A DNA stretch of 64,000 nucleotides from JADLGL01 sp963732865 (GTDB taxonomy: Bacteria; Pseudomonadota; Alphaproteobacteria; Rhizobiales; Kaistiaceae): NCBI GenBank assembly GCA_963732865.1, contig CAVTBC010000001.1, forward strand, positions 372,001 through 436,000, written 5' to 3'. A model generated the notes under the pieces. The model was given only the letters and a program-made list of their open reading frames with translations. It was not told where the DNA came from and searched no databases. The position numbers and the translations under genes are program-made. The stretch's first letter is position 1; each line of letters opens with the position of its first letter. Of this stretch, positions 44,838 through 55,999 are shown one piece after another.

Positions 44838-47562
44838 TCACCCGCCCGTCAGCCCGTCCAGCGGCAGGACCTGATCGACGTCGAAATAGCCCTTCCACGG
44901 GTCGGAGCGCTTCAGCTGCTTCAGCGCCTCCGCATAGGTCTCGATCGTCACCGGGTGGGCGCTCTTCAGCTGCTTCAAGTTCCGCCAGCTCACCGGCCAG
45001 GCGACCGGAGCGCCGGCCCGCGCCCGCGTCGAGAAGGGGGCGATCGCCGTCGCGCCGCGGCCGTTGCGCAGATAGTCGATGAAGATGCGGCCCTTCCGCT
45101 TCGCCTTCGACATGACGGCGAGATAGCGGTCGGGATCGTCGGCGGCCATCATCCGCGCCATCGCCTCGGCGAAGGCCTTGATGTCGTCCCAGCCATGCTT
45201 CGGCTTCAGCGGCGCGACGACATGGAGGCCCTTGCCGCCGGTCGTCATGCAGAAGCTCTCGACGCCGATCGATTTCAGCCGGTCGCGCATCTCCTCCGCG
45301 CCAAGCTTCACCCAGGCGAAATCGATCTCCTCGTCGGGGTCGAAATCGAAGACGATGCGGTCGGGCTTTTCAAGCGTCTTGTTGTGCGAGCCCCAGATGT
45401 GCAGCTCCAGCGCGCCCATCTGCACGGCGGCGACGAGGCCGCGCTCGTCCTCGATATAGAGGTAGGTGCCGCGGTCTTCCTTCTCCTGGATGTCGATGCC
45501 CTTGAACTCGGAGGGGAAGCCCTTCGAGGCGTGCTTCTGGAAGAAGCAATCGCCCTCCTGCCCGCGCGGGCAGCGCACGAGGCTGAGCGGCCGGTTGGCG
45601 ATATGCGGCAGGATGAGATCGGCGACGGCAAGCTGATAGTCGATGAGGTTGCGCTTGGTGATGTTGCGGCCGGGAAACATGACGCGGTCGGGGTTGGTCA
45701 CCTTCACGCCAGCGATCTCGATGGCGTTGCCGTCCTTGTCGTCGGCGATGTCGAGGACGTTGCCGCGCTTCCGAGCCGGGGGATCATTTTCCACCTCCCC
45801 CTTGAGGGGAGGTCGAACGCGGCCCGCGGCGCGGGACGGGTTCGGGTGGGGGCCTGGGCGCTTGCCCCCCTCCGGTTTCGCAGGCGAAACCGGCTCCCCC
45901 TCAAGGGGGGAGCGATCAGATAAATCAACGGGGTGTGAAGGGATTTCGGCGACGATCTCGCGCGCCGGCTTGTCGGAGCGAAGGCCCTTGTAGCTGCCCT
46001 GGCGCACGAGACCTTCCGAAGACCAGCCGCGGAAGGCGGCCTCAACGACAAGCTCGGGCCTGACGAAATGCGCCTTCCTGGCGACGTCGGCGGGGATCTC
46101 CTCGGCCGGCGCTTCCTTCACGGCGCGCTCCTTCAGCTTCGGCCACAGCGCCTCCTGGTCCTTCTCGGCAAAGCCGGAGCCGATCTTGCCGCGATAGACG
46201 AGGCGGTCGCTCTCGCGCACGGCGAGAAGCAGCGAGGCGAAGCGCTTGCCCTTCACCGGCGAAGCGTCCCAGCCGATGACGATGAATTCCTGGCCGAAGC
46301 CGGTCTTCACCTTCAGCCACGCCTTCGAGCGCGTAGAGCGATAGGGCGCGTCGGCGCGCTTGGAGACGATGCCTTCAAGCTGCAGCTCCTCGGCCTTGGC
46401 GAAGAACTCCGGCCCGTGCCCGACGATGTGATCGGAATAGAGGAGCGGCCCGGCTGTCGGACTGTCCTGCAGAAGTGTCGCCAGCGCCTCCTTGCGCTGC
46501 AGCTGCGGCTCCTTCTTCAGGTCCGTGCCGTCAAGCGCGAGGAGATCGAAGACGTAGTAGACGAGCGGGCCATTGCCCTTGGACAGCGCCTCCTGCAGCG
46601 CGCCGAAATCGGAGCGGCCGTCCTTGTCCAGCACGCAGATCTCGCCATCGAGCAGCGCCGCCTTGCAGGGCAGATCGGCGATCGGCTGGACGAGGCCGGC
46701 GAAGCGATCGGTCCAGTCGAGGCCGGTGCGGGTGTAGATCGCGACCTGGCCGCCGGCCATCGCAGCGATGGCGCGGTAGCCGTCATATTTGATCTCGTGC
46801 AGCCAGTCGTCGCCCTTGGGCGGCGCCTCGGTCAGGGTCGCCAATTGCGGCGCGACGAATTTCGGCAGCGGCAGGCGCTCGCCGACGCTTGATTTGCGCG
46901 GCGCGCGCTTAGGCCGGCGTCGCCTCTCCGCCCTCGCCGCGGATACGCGGGCCGGCCTTCGACCATTCGACATGGCCCTCGGCGATCTCCTCCATCGTCC
47001 GCCCGGTGCGGACCGAGGTCAGCGCGCGATCGATGATCGGCACCTTCTCGACCTTGGCGTAGTCGTCGCGCTCCTTGAAGAGGAGCCAGTTGTCGGCCTT
47101 CGATTTCCTGTCGCGGTTGTTCTTGATGCGGACGAGCATCCAGGCGCCCTTCAGCCGCTTGCCGAAGAGGCGGAATTTCAGCTTGCCCTCGGCGATATCG
47201 TCCGGCTCGCCCTGCAACGGCTCCCACGTTCCCTCGTCCCACAGCATCACCGTGCCGCCGCCATATTCGCCCTTGGGGATCGTGCCCTCGAACTCGCCAT
47301 AGTCGAGCGGGTGATCCTCGACATGGACGGCAAGGCGCTTGTCGTCGGGGTCGAAGCTCGGACCGCGCGTCACCGCCCAGCTCGCGAGCACGCCGTCGAT
47401 CTCGAGGCGGAAATCGAAATGCAGGCGCGTGGCGTCATGCTTCTGGATGAGATAGCGCCGGCCCGGCTTGGCGCGCGGCGGCGCCTCGCCGCCGGAGGGC
47501 TCGGCGGTGCGGCGGAAATCGCGCTTCTCGCGATAGGTGCTGAGGCGGTCCTTGGCCGGCAT
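44838..47562 (-). CDS. ligD: Non-homologous end-joining DNA ligase LigD (frame-disrupted)
   Basis: About 907 residues with three modules. First the 3'-phosphoesterase: KHDATRLHFDFRLEIDGVL, FEGTIPKGEYGGG. Then the ATP-dependent ligase with the adenylated Lys in HEIKYDGYRA. Last the primase-polymerase: DFDPDEEIDF, TTGGKGLHVVAPL. Between ligase and polymerase a linker encoded by a palindromic repeat (45794-45912) is carried in frame. One extra base near 46914 ends the phosphoesterase part at GGEATPA and moves the rest into the next frame. With Ku (49182-50108) it repairs double-strand breaks. Confidence 0.92.
45794..45912. repeat. Palindromic repeat element inserted in frame in ligD
   Basis: It contains CCTCCCC-CTTG-AGGGGAGG (45794-45812), a perfect CCGGTTTCG-CAGG-CGAAACCGG (45872-45893) and CTCCCCCTCAAGGGGGGAG (45894-45912). 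Translated in the ligD frame it gives low-complexity sequence such as SPLEGEPVSPAKPEGG and no stop. It falls exactly in the linker between the ligase and polymerase modules, where extra residues are tolerated. Confidence 0.7.
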
Positions 47563-47672
47563 CGCAAGAGCAATAACTTATGCCGGGATTGGTTGCACGA
47601 TGCGGCGAGCAACCACTTGCCGCCGCGAAGCGCAGCGGCAAAGGTGCCCCCGACGCGCGAAAGGACCCGCCA

Positions 47673-48530
47673 TTGCATGCCGAAGAGTTTCGTTCCGACG
47701 GTCCCGATTTCATCTGTATCGGCATGCAGAAGGCGGCGACCGGCTGGCTCTACGACCAGTTGCACGGGCACACCGGCTTCTGGATGCCGCCCATCAAGGA
47801 ACTGCACTATTTCGACCGGCCGTATCCCGACCTCGGCAACGCGGGCAAAGTTGCCAGACTGAAACGGCGGGCCGCGAGACGGGGCGACCCCGACGACAAA
47901 GGCAGTGCGTTCCTTGGTGCCGCGTTCGAGGCCTTCACCGAGCCGACGGCTCGGACGCCCTATGCCGCGATGTTCGGTCCCGCGGGCAATCTCCTGACGG
48001 GCGACGTCACACCCGGCTATTCGACCCTCCCCCCGACCAAGATTGCGATGCTCGCCAATTGGTTTCCGCAAGTGAAGATCGTGCTTCTGGTACGTGACCC
48101 GGTCGAGCGGTTCTGGTCCGCACTGTGCATGCTGTGGCGGCGCGGAGAATTCGACCGGCAGGCGCTTGACGACGCCGGGCAGCTGCGCGCCTTCCTCGCC
48201 CTGCCGAGGGTGGCGAAGCGGTCGTTTCCGACCACGATCGCGGAACGCTGGCGCGATGCCTTCGGCGGCGAGCGCTTCCGCGTGTTCTTCTTCGACGATA
48301 TCGCGGCCGATCCGACTGCGGCGCGCGCCGGCATTCTGTCCTACCTCGCGCCTGCGCAAGGCGAAGCCAATGTTGCCGCCGAGGCCAACGCCAAGGCGGG
48401 CAAGCTCAAGCTCGAACTGACATCTTCGACGCGCGCCGTGCTGGCTGAAATGTTTGCAGAGGAACTCGTGCGCTGCCGCGCGATGTTCGGCGGGCCGGCC
48501 ATCGCCTGGTGCGAACGCTACGGATTGTGA
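47673..48530 (+). CDS. Sulfotransferase family protein
   Basis: About 285 residues. The PAPS 5'-phosphosulfate loop is GMQKAATGWLYDQL near residue 18 and the 3'-phosphate site is VRDPVERFWSALCML near residue 147, both diagnostic. It transfers sulfate from PAPS to a sugar or lipid hydroxyl, perhaps on surface polysaccharide. TTG 47673 is preferred because AAAGGA lies eight bases upstream and the PAPS loop then sits near the N-terminus as usual. The in-frame ATG at 47580 is only 17 bases from the divergent ligD start. It converges with the coiled-coil gene. Confidence 0.83.
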   Translation: MHAEEFRSDGPDFICIGMQKAATGWLYDQLHGHTGFWMPPIKELHYFDRPYPDLGNAGKVARLKRRAARRGDPDDKGSAFLGAAFEAFTEPTARTPYAAMFGPAGNLLTGDVTPGYSTLPPTKIAMLANWFPQVKIVLLVRDPVERFWSALCMLWRRGEFDRQALDDAGQLRAFLALPRVAKRSFPTTIAERWRDAFGGERFRVFFFDDIAADPTAARAGILSYLAPAQGEANVAAEANAKAGKLKLELTSSTRAVLAEMFAEELVRCRAMFGGPAIAWCERYGL

Positions 48531-48533
48531 GGC

Positions 48534-48743
48534 CTATCCGGCCCGCAGGCCCTTGAGCTCTTCGCGGAGCGCCTGCGCCTGCTCTCGCAACTGCTGGCGC
48601 TGAAGATTCACTTCCTTCAGCCGATCGGTAACGTCCTTGAGGCGATCGCGAACCTCGATCCGGTGATCGCGCTGCATCTGCCGCTCGTTCTTCGGTGACT
48701 TCATCAAGATTCCCTCGACCGCATCGAGGCGGAATTTACGCAA
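48534..48743 (-). CDS. Small coiled-coil protein
   Basis: A 69-residue protein dominated by a charged amphipathic helix (RDHRIEVRDRLKDVTDRLKEV followed by Gln/Glu/Leu heptads). An in-frame ATG at 48704 would give a 56-residue form. No family recognised; the stop lies three bases from the sulfotransferase stop. Moderately supported. Confidence 0.5.
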   Translation of the reverse strand: MRKFRLDAVEGILMKSPKNERQMQRDHRIEVRDRLKDVTDRLKEVNLQRQQLREQAQALREELKGLRAG

Positions 48744-48804
48744 ACGGCGTTGGCAGTCGAGAGATATCGCTAACGCTGGCCCGCCGCTGTGGACAGACTA
48801 TCAC

Positions 48805-49167
48805 CTAGGCGGAGAGCCTAGCCCCCAAGGCGGCAATATCTTCAACAAACCAGACCTGCCCGCCCTTGTTGGATTCGCGAATGAAATCGCGCAGGGCGCC
48901 GCTTCGCTCGGTGCTGGCCGACAAGTCGCCGACAAAGGCAACGCGCAGGCCGTAGGTGACGCAGACCTGCAGCATCTCACCCGCCAGGCGCGTCTTGAGG
49001 TCGAAGAAGTCGGCCCCTTGCCGCTCGACCGGAATGGCGACGAAGTCAGCCTTCTGGCCCGCCGCCTCGCCAATCAGGTCGAGGACGCGGGCACGATCGA
49101 CAATCGGAGGGCCGTTCGCGTCGAGCACAAGGACGCGAGCCCCAGCGGCCTCTTGGATATCCGTCAA
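48805..49167 (-). CDS. DUF4180 domain protein
   Basis: A 120-residue protein: VLVLDANGPPIVDRARVLDLIGEA near residue 12, VAIPVERQGADFFDLKTRLAGEMLQ around 43, and GLRVAFVGDLSAST near 73. This matches DUF4180, an alpha/beta fold resembling anti-sigma factor antagonist-like or MEDS-type domains, with unknown function. It starts 14 bases after the ku stop, so it is probably in the ku operon, although a repair role is not established. Confidence 0.78.
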   Translation of the reverse strand: MTDIQEAAGARVLVLDANGPPIVDRARVLDLIGEAAGQKADFVAIPVERQGADFFDLKTRLAGEMLQVCVTYGLRVAFVGDLSASTERSGALRDFIRESNKGGQVWFVEDIAALGARLSA

Positions 49168-49181
49168 AGTGCCAATGCCGG

Positions 49182-50108
49182 TTAGGCGGCTTTGCGGCTG
49201 CGGGTGCCAGTTTTCTTCTCGTCCGGTTTCGACTTTGCACTCTTCGGCGCGGACGATTTCGACGGAGTTGAAGCGGATTTCGCGGCGGTCTTCTTGGCCG
49301 TCCGCGACTTGCCGCCCGATTTGCTTTCGCCGGCGGCCGCCATGGATTTCTTCAGCGCGTCCATCAGATTGATGACTTGCGCGCCGACCTCGGGCATGTC
49401 GATCTCTTCCGGCGGTCGATCCTCGAGCTTGGCCTCGATCAACTCGCGCAGCGCAGAATTGTACGGGTCCTTGAAGGCCTTCATGTCGAGCGGCTTGGTC
49501 TTGCGCTTGATGAGCTCTTCCGCCATCGACTTCAGCTCTTCCTCGGGCTCGATGTCGGGCACCTCGGCGTAGAACTGATCGGCCTTGTTGATCTCGTCGG
49601 CGTAGCGGAGCGTCTCGATGGCGAGGCCTTTGCCATGCGGCCGCAGGCAGACGATGCTCGACTTGCCACGCACGACAAGCTGGCCGAGGCCGACCTTACC
49701 GGTCTCCCTCAGCGCATCGCGAAGGACGACATAGGCCTCACCGGCGACCTCGTCCTCGTCGGGCGCGACGTAGAGCGGCTTCTCGAAATAGACCGGGTCG
49801 ATCTCGCCCTCGTCAACGAACTGGACGAGGTCGATCGTCCGCTTCGCCTCAAGCTTGACGTCGTCAATCTCGTTGTCCTCGAACAGGACATATTTGCCCT
49901 TCTCGACTTCGTAGCCGCGCACGATGTCTTCGGCGTCGACAGCGCCGACACCGGGGACGACCTTCTCGTAGCGGATCCGCTTGCCGGTCGGCTTGTGGAT
50001 CTGATTGAACGAGACCCGGGCCGCGGTCTTCGTCGCCGAAAATACCTGTACCGGGATGGACACCAGGGCCAGTCTGATCTGTCCCGACCAATACGCACGC
50101 GCCGGCAT
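49182..50108 (-). CDS. ku: Non-homologous end-joining protein Ku
   Basis: A 308-residue bacterial Ku. It begins MPARAYWSGQIRLALVSIPVQVF and contains FNQIHKPTGKRIRYEKVVPG, VELIDFVDEGEIDPVYFEKPLY-type sequence near residue 90, and MAEELIKRKTKPLDMKAFKDPYNSALRELI near residue 190. The last 50 residues are Lys/Ser/Ala-rich, typical of the DNA-binding tail. The GGAGG site six bases upstream fixes the start at 50108. It forms a homodimeric ring on broken DNA ends and recruits LigD, encoded 1.6 kb downstream on the same strand. Confidence 0.95.
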   Translation of the reverse strand: MPARAYWSGQIRLALVSIPVQVFSATKTAARVSFNQIHKPTGKRIRYEKVVPGVGAVDAEDIVRGYEVEKGKYVLFEDNEIDDVKLEAKRTIDLVQFVDEGEIDPVYFEKPLYVAPDEDEVAGEAYVVLRDALRETGKVGLGQLVVRGKSSIVCLRPHGKGLAIETLRYADEINKADQFYAEVPDIEPEEELKSMAEELIKRKTKPLDMKAFKDPYNSALRELIEAKLEDRPPEEIDMPEVGAQVINLMDALKKSMAAAGESKSGGKSRTAKKTAAKSASTPSKSSAPKSAKSKPDEKKTGTRSRKAA

Positions 50109-50330
50109 TTCTGCCTCCATCAACTCGTAACAACCCACCGCGCAAACAACGGCTGCCGGGGCTTGCCGATTCGCTTCCGGCATTGGCTTAATGTCAAGCG
50201 GTTCCACTCCAGTTTAACGCGCGACCGGAGTGGAAGTAAGGTGAATCAGATGTTCATTGACGTGTTGCTGCGTCCGGCAGATTCTGTTGGATGCAGCGGC
50301 TGAAGAGGTTGCCGCCCGGGGAGGACTGCA

Positions 50331-51038
50331 ATGAAGCGTGTCTGGACTGCTGTCGCGATGGCGGCGTTTGTAGCGGGGACCACGGGTGCCGCACGGGCGC
50401 AAGTCAACGTCGAAGCCTGGGTCAACTTCAACTGGTTCAACTACTCGCAGGCGACGTGCCTCGATCGCGGACAAAGCGCCATCAATCAGGCGCTCACCGC
50501 GTTTCCGATTCAAAACGTCACGACGCAGACGTCCGGCTGGAGCATTGTTGCCAGCGGCAGCGATCTCAACTTCTGGGTCTTCTGCGTCGCCGATGACGAC
50601 ACGCTCATCGACGCCACCGCCCAGCGTGTGTTGGCAGTGGTCAGCGTCAATAGCGGCCGGTCCGATATCGGCGAGAACCTGCGCGACTATCTGTTTGCCT
50701 GCATGGGCGGCGCGTGTCCGGGCGCCCCGCAGCAGATCACCTGGCAGGACAACGCCACGCAATATCGCGGGCAGAACGGCGCGTCCTTTGACTTCACCTG
50801 CCCCGCCCTCGTCGGCGGAGACTATATGGGCGGCATCTGGGGAACCGACACGTACACGGACGATTCCGCGATTTGCACGGCGGCTGTCCATGCCGGAATC
50901 ATCACGACCAGCGGCGGGGCGGTGACCATTGAAATCGTCGCCGGCCAGAAGGGCTATAGCGGCTCCACGCGAAATGGTGTGACCTCAGACATTTGGGGCG
51001 CGTTTGATGGAAGCTATCGCTTCGTTACGGGCGACTAG
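50331..51038 (+). CDS. Secreted LCCL-domain protein
   Basis: A 235-residue protein with signal peptide (VAMAAFVAGTTGAARAQ). The N-terminal half has two cysteines (QATCLDRG, FVFC-type) and an unrecognised fold. Residues 145-232 form an LCCL domain: FTCPALVGGDYMGGIWGTDTYTDDS, ICTAAVHAGIIT, GYSGSTRNGVTSDIWGAF. The LCCL core motif YxDDSxxCxAAxHAG is well kept. LCCL domains are known mainly from eukaryotic extracellular proteins and scattered bacteria. GGGGAGG precedes the ATG. It lies upstream of uvrA in the same direction with its own context. Confidence 0.8.
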   Translation: MKRVWTAVAMAAFVAGTTGAARAQVNVEAWVNFNWFNYSQATCLDRGQSAINQALTAFPIQNVTTQTSGWSIVASGSDLNFWVFCVADDDTLIDATAQRVLAVVSVNSGRSDIGENLRDYLFACMGGACPGAPQQITWQDNATQYRGQNGASFDFTCPALVGGDYMGGIWGTDTYTDDSAICTAAVHAGIITTSGGAVTIEIVAGQKGYSGSTRNGVTSDIWGAFDGSYRFVTGD

Positions 51039-51080
51039 CGTTACCCACCGCGGCCGGTGCCTAACGTACCGGCCGTTGAT

Positions 51081-51095
51081 GTTCACAAATTGTTC
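51081..51095 (+). promoter_or_regulatory. LexA box upstream of uvrA
   Basis: GTTC-ACAAATT-GTTC matches the alphaproteobacterial LexA consensus GTTC-N7-GTTC exactly and lies 66 bases before the uvrA start, as expected for the SOS promoter of uvrA. Confidence 0.85.
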
Positions 51096-51160
51096 TTTTG
51101 CTTCGGGGCGAGTCGGCCCTATATGAGGCATTCGTTTTTCCGGCCCCGAGCGAAGGTCCG

Positions 51161-54034
<2,874 letters not shown>

Positions 54035-54237
54035 AATCGCTTCCGCAAGGCGGCGGATTCGAAGGTTCGGCCTCTGCCCATCAAACGCTCACGCACATCA
54101 AACAGGCATGCACATTTCGTGAGCGGTCGCTGAGCGGCGAAAAATGACCATTTGACGTCGAATGGTTTGCATAGCCCGCAAGCCAGCTATGCATCCGAGG
54201 GGGTCCCCCTCATGCGTGACGCGCTTATATTCGGTCC

Positions 54238-54385
54238 AGCAAACGAAAGCGGTGGCCAACCCCGTTTTCCAGGCACCCAGCGCCGGGGCTCTCCCTCCCT
54301 CCCCCTGCGCAGGCGGCGTCGATCCTCCCCGGTCGACGCTCTATTGAGAGCGCCCCACCGATCTCCTCCCCGGTGGGGCGTTTTC
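54238..54385 (+). ncRNA. Candidate trans-acting small RNA with anti-Shine-Dalgarno loops
   Basis: Three stem-loops in about 150 bases, each exposing C/U-rich sequence: GCGCCGGGG with loop CTCTCCCTCCCT (54280-54310), the perfect GCGTCGA-TCCTCCCCGG-TCGACGC (54316-54339), and the terminator hairpin CGCCCCACCG with loop ATCTCCTCCC (54351-54380) followed by TTTT. A -10-like TATATT is at 54227-54232. Loops with CUCCUCCC-type anti-SD sequence are the hallmark of alphaproteobacterial sRNAs of the alpha-r14 (NfeR1) and cuckoo kinds. No protein-coding frame fits. Confidence 0.55.
54351..54385 (+). terminator. Rho-independent terminator
   Basis: CGCCCCACCG, ten-base loop, CGGTGGGGCG, then TTTTCACTTTT. 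It ends the candidate small RNA and may also serve uvrA read-through. Confidence 0.85.
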
Positions 54386-54585
54386 ACTTTTCAGCTCCCC
54401 CACCAAACGACCGATGCTGCTTTGCAACGTCGCCGGGAAATCATGAAGGGCCGCGGGTGAAACCTCGTTAACCCCCGCCCCCCTATGGTATCTTGCAGTC
54501 GAATCGTAGCCGTCGATGCGGCGTCGCGATGAACCAATCCAGATTCCCGGCGATGACTAGCCGAGCAACAGAGAGCAACAGGATA

Positions 54586-55143
54586 ATGAAAATCGCTAAT
54601 TCTTTGAAGGGCTTGATGCTCGCGGCCGCTGGCTCGACGCTGATCGCGACGGGCGCCATGGCTGCCGACCTGACCCCGATCATGCCTCCGACGACGCCGA
54701 CATACACGCCGACCACGCCGCCGGCGTTCAAATGGGCCGGCCCGTATGCCGGCATCTCTACCTCCGTCGATTTCTGTACCGGCTGGTGCTGGCTGAACAT
54801 CAATGCCAACGCTGGCTACAACTTCGTCGTCGGCGGCAACTTCCTCGTCGGCGCGCAAGCCACCGTCGGTTATTGGTGGGGAGGCAAAACGACGGCTGGT
54901 TGATCGGCGCCAGCGCCCGCGCCGGCTACATCTTCGGCAATGTGCTGGGTTACGCAAAGGTCGGTTACATCGGTTACGGGCCGCTGGCTCTGGACGAATT
55001 ACTACACCCTTACGGCCGGCGCCGAGTTCGGCATCGGCAACGCGCTGTCCCTGTTCGCCGAAGGCGGCGTCGAGCGTGCGTTCGGCGGGGCCATTTGGTA
55101 CCCGCGCGTCGAGATGGGCGTGAACTGGCATTTCGGCGGCTAA
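54586..55143 (+). CDS. Outer-membrane beta-barrel-type protein, AADLTPIM family (twice frame-disrupted)
   Basis: About 185 residues in three frame segments. The signal peptide (LMLAAAGSTLIATGAMAA) leads to ADLTPIMPPT and WAGPYAGIS. One A too few at 54886-54889 and one G too many at 54978-54980 break the reading; corrected it runs YWWGGKNDGWLIGASARAG, GYAKVGYIGYGRWLWTNYY and ends EMGVNWHFGG. The two changes cancel. It is a paralogue of the next gene (same start and same last strand). A terminator follows. Surface or outer-membrane role inferred from the barrel pattern. Confidence 0.7.
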
Positions 55144-55166
55144 GCCCCCGAAACCACTATCTTGCG

Positions 55167-55194
55167 AAAAGCCCCGCTTCGGCGGGGCTTTTTT
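55167..55194 (+). terminator. Rho-independent terminator
   Basis: AAAAGCCCCGC, TTCG loop, GCGGGGCTTTTTT: a stable stem with the UUCG tetraloop and T-run, 24 bases after the first barrel gene. Confidence 0.92.
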
Positions 55195-55352
55195 GTTGCT
55201 ACATTGCCGGCACGCAAGATATTCTTATTGTCCGCAACCTTGCCACATCTTGGAGGTTGGTCGACATCAAGCAATGTCGCTCGTCGATCGCCCAAATTAT
55301 GGTAGAGATTGCCTGAAACGGAGTGGTCGGCGCTGCCAGCAAGGGGGCTGTG

Positions 55353-55892
55353 ATGAAATTCCACAAGGGGTTGAGGGTACTGATGCTGGGCGCCGCCGGT
55401 GCGGCGATCATAGCGACCAACACATTGGCGGCGGACCTGACGCCAATCATGCCGACGATGCAGGCAACGCCGGTCACGACGACTGCAGCTCCGACGCTCA
55501 ACTGGGCCGGGCCGTACGCCGGTGTTTCGGGAGGCGCGCTGTTCTGCGGCGGCGTCTGCTGGAGTTTGGTGTCGCTGCAAGCCGGCTACAACTTCGTCCG
55601 GGGCAACATCCTTTTCGGCGCCGAGGGTCTGATTGGGCTCGAATCGTTTTCCGATCTGATGATCCAGGCCAACGCCCGCGCCGGCTACATTTTCGGTCGC
55701 GCGCTCGTCTATGCAGAGGTCGGTGTCGGGGCTTATCCGCCCGGCAATCTCTACGTTGATTTTGGCGGCGGCATTGAAGTCGCGCTTGGCCGACACCTGT
55801 CGATCTTCGCCGAAGCGAAGGGCGAGTGGCCGGTCCTTCCGATTGTCTTCCCACGGGTCGAGGTTGGCCTGAACTGGCATTTCGGCGGCTAG
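55353..55892 (+). CDS. Outer-membrane beta-barrel-type protein, AADLTPIM family
   Basis: A 179-residue protein with signal peptide (VLMLGAAGAAIIATNTLAA), mature start DLTPIMPTMQ, then LNWAGPYAGVSGG, QAGYNFVRGNILFGAEG, ANARAGYIFGRALVYAEVG and a final strand EVGLNWHFGG. This resembles small opacity/Omp25-like barrels of Hyphomicrobiales, although shorter. The ATG at 55353 is preferred over the GTG upstream. Tandem with the previous gene; both carry near-identical terminators, suggesting duplication of the whole unit. Confidence 0.78.
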   Translation: MKFHKGLRVLMLGAAGAAIIATNTLAADLTPIMPTMQATPVTTTAAPTLNWAGPYAGVSGGALFCGGVCWSLVSLQAGYNFVRGNILFGAEGLIGLESFSDLMIQANARAGYIFGRALVYAEVGVGAYPPGNLYVDFGGGIEVALGRHLSIFAEAKGEWPVLPIVFPRVEVGLNWHFGG

Positions 55893-55916
55893 TCGCCGAC
55901 ACAACGAACCTGACGA

Positions 55917-55942
55917 AAAGCCCCGCTCGGCGGGGCTTTTTT
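55917..55942 (+). terminator. Rho-independent terminator
   Basis: AAAAGCCCCG-CTCGG-CGGGGCTTTTTT, 24 bases after the second barrel gene and almost identical to the terminator at 55167-55194. Confidence 0.92.
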
Positions 55943-55999
55943 GCTGCCTTGGGAGCCCTTGCGGTTGAGCGCCGCTCCCCGCCAGTCTAGGCTTTCGCA

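Noticed and set aside
46909..47562. LigD phosphoesterase as a separate protein
   Set aside because: Some bacteria encode it separately, but here the ligase part has no credible start and the linker continues in the adjacent frame after one base; a frame break is simpler.
47580..47672. Upstream ATG start for the sulfotransferase
   Set aside because: It would leave only 17 bases to the divergent ligD start, has no good ribosome site, and adds residues not expected before the PAPS loop; kept only as an alternative.
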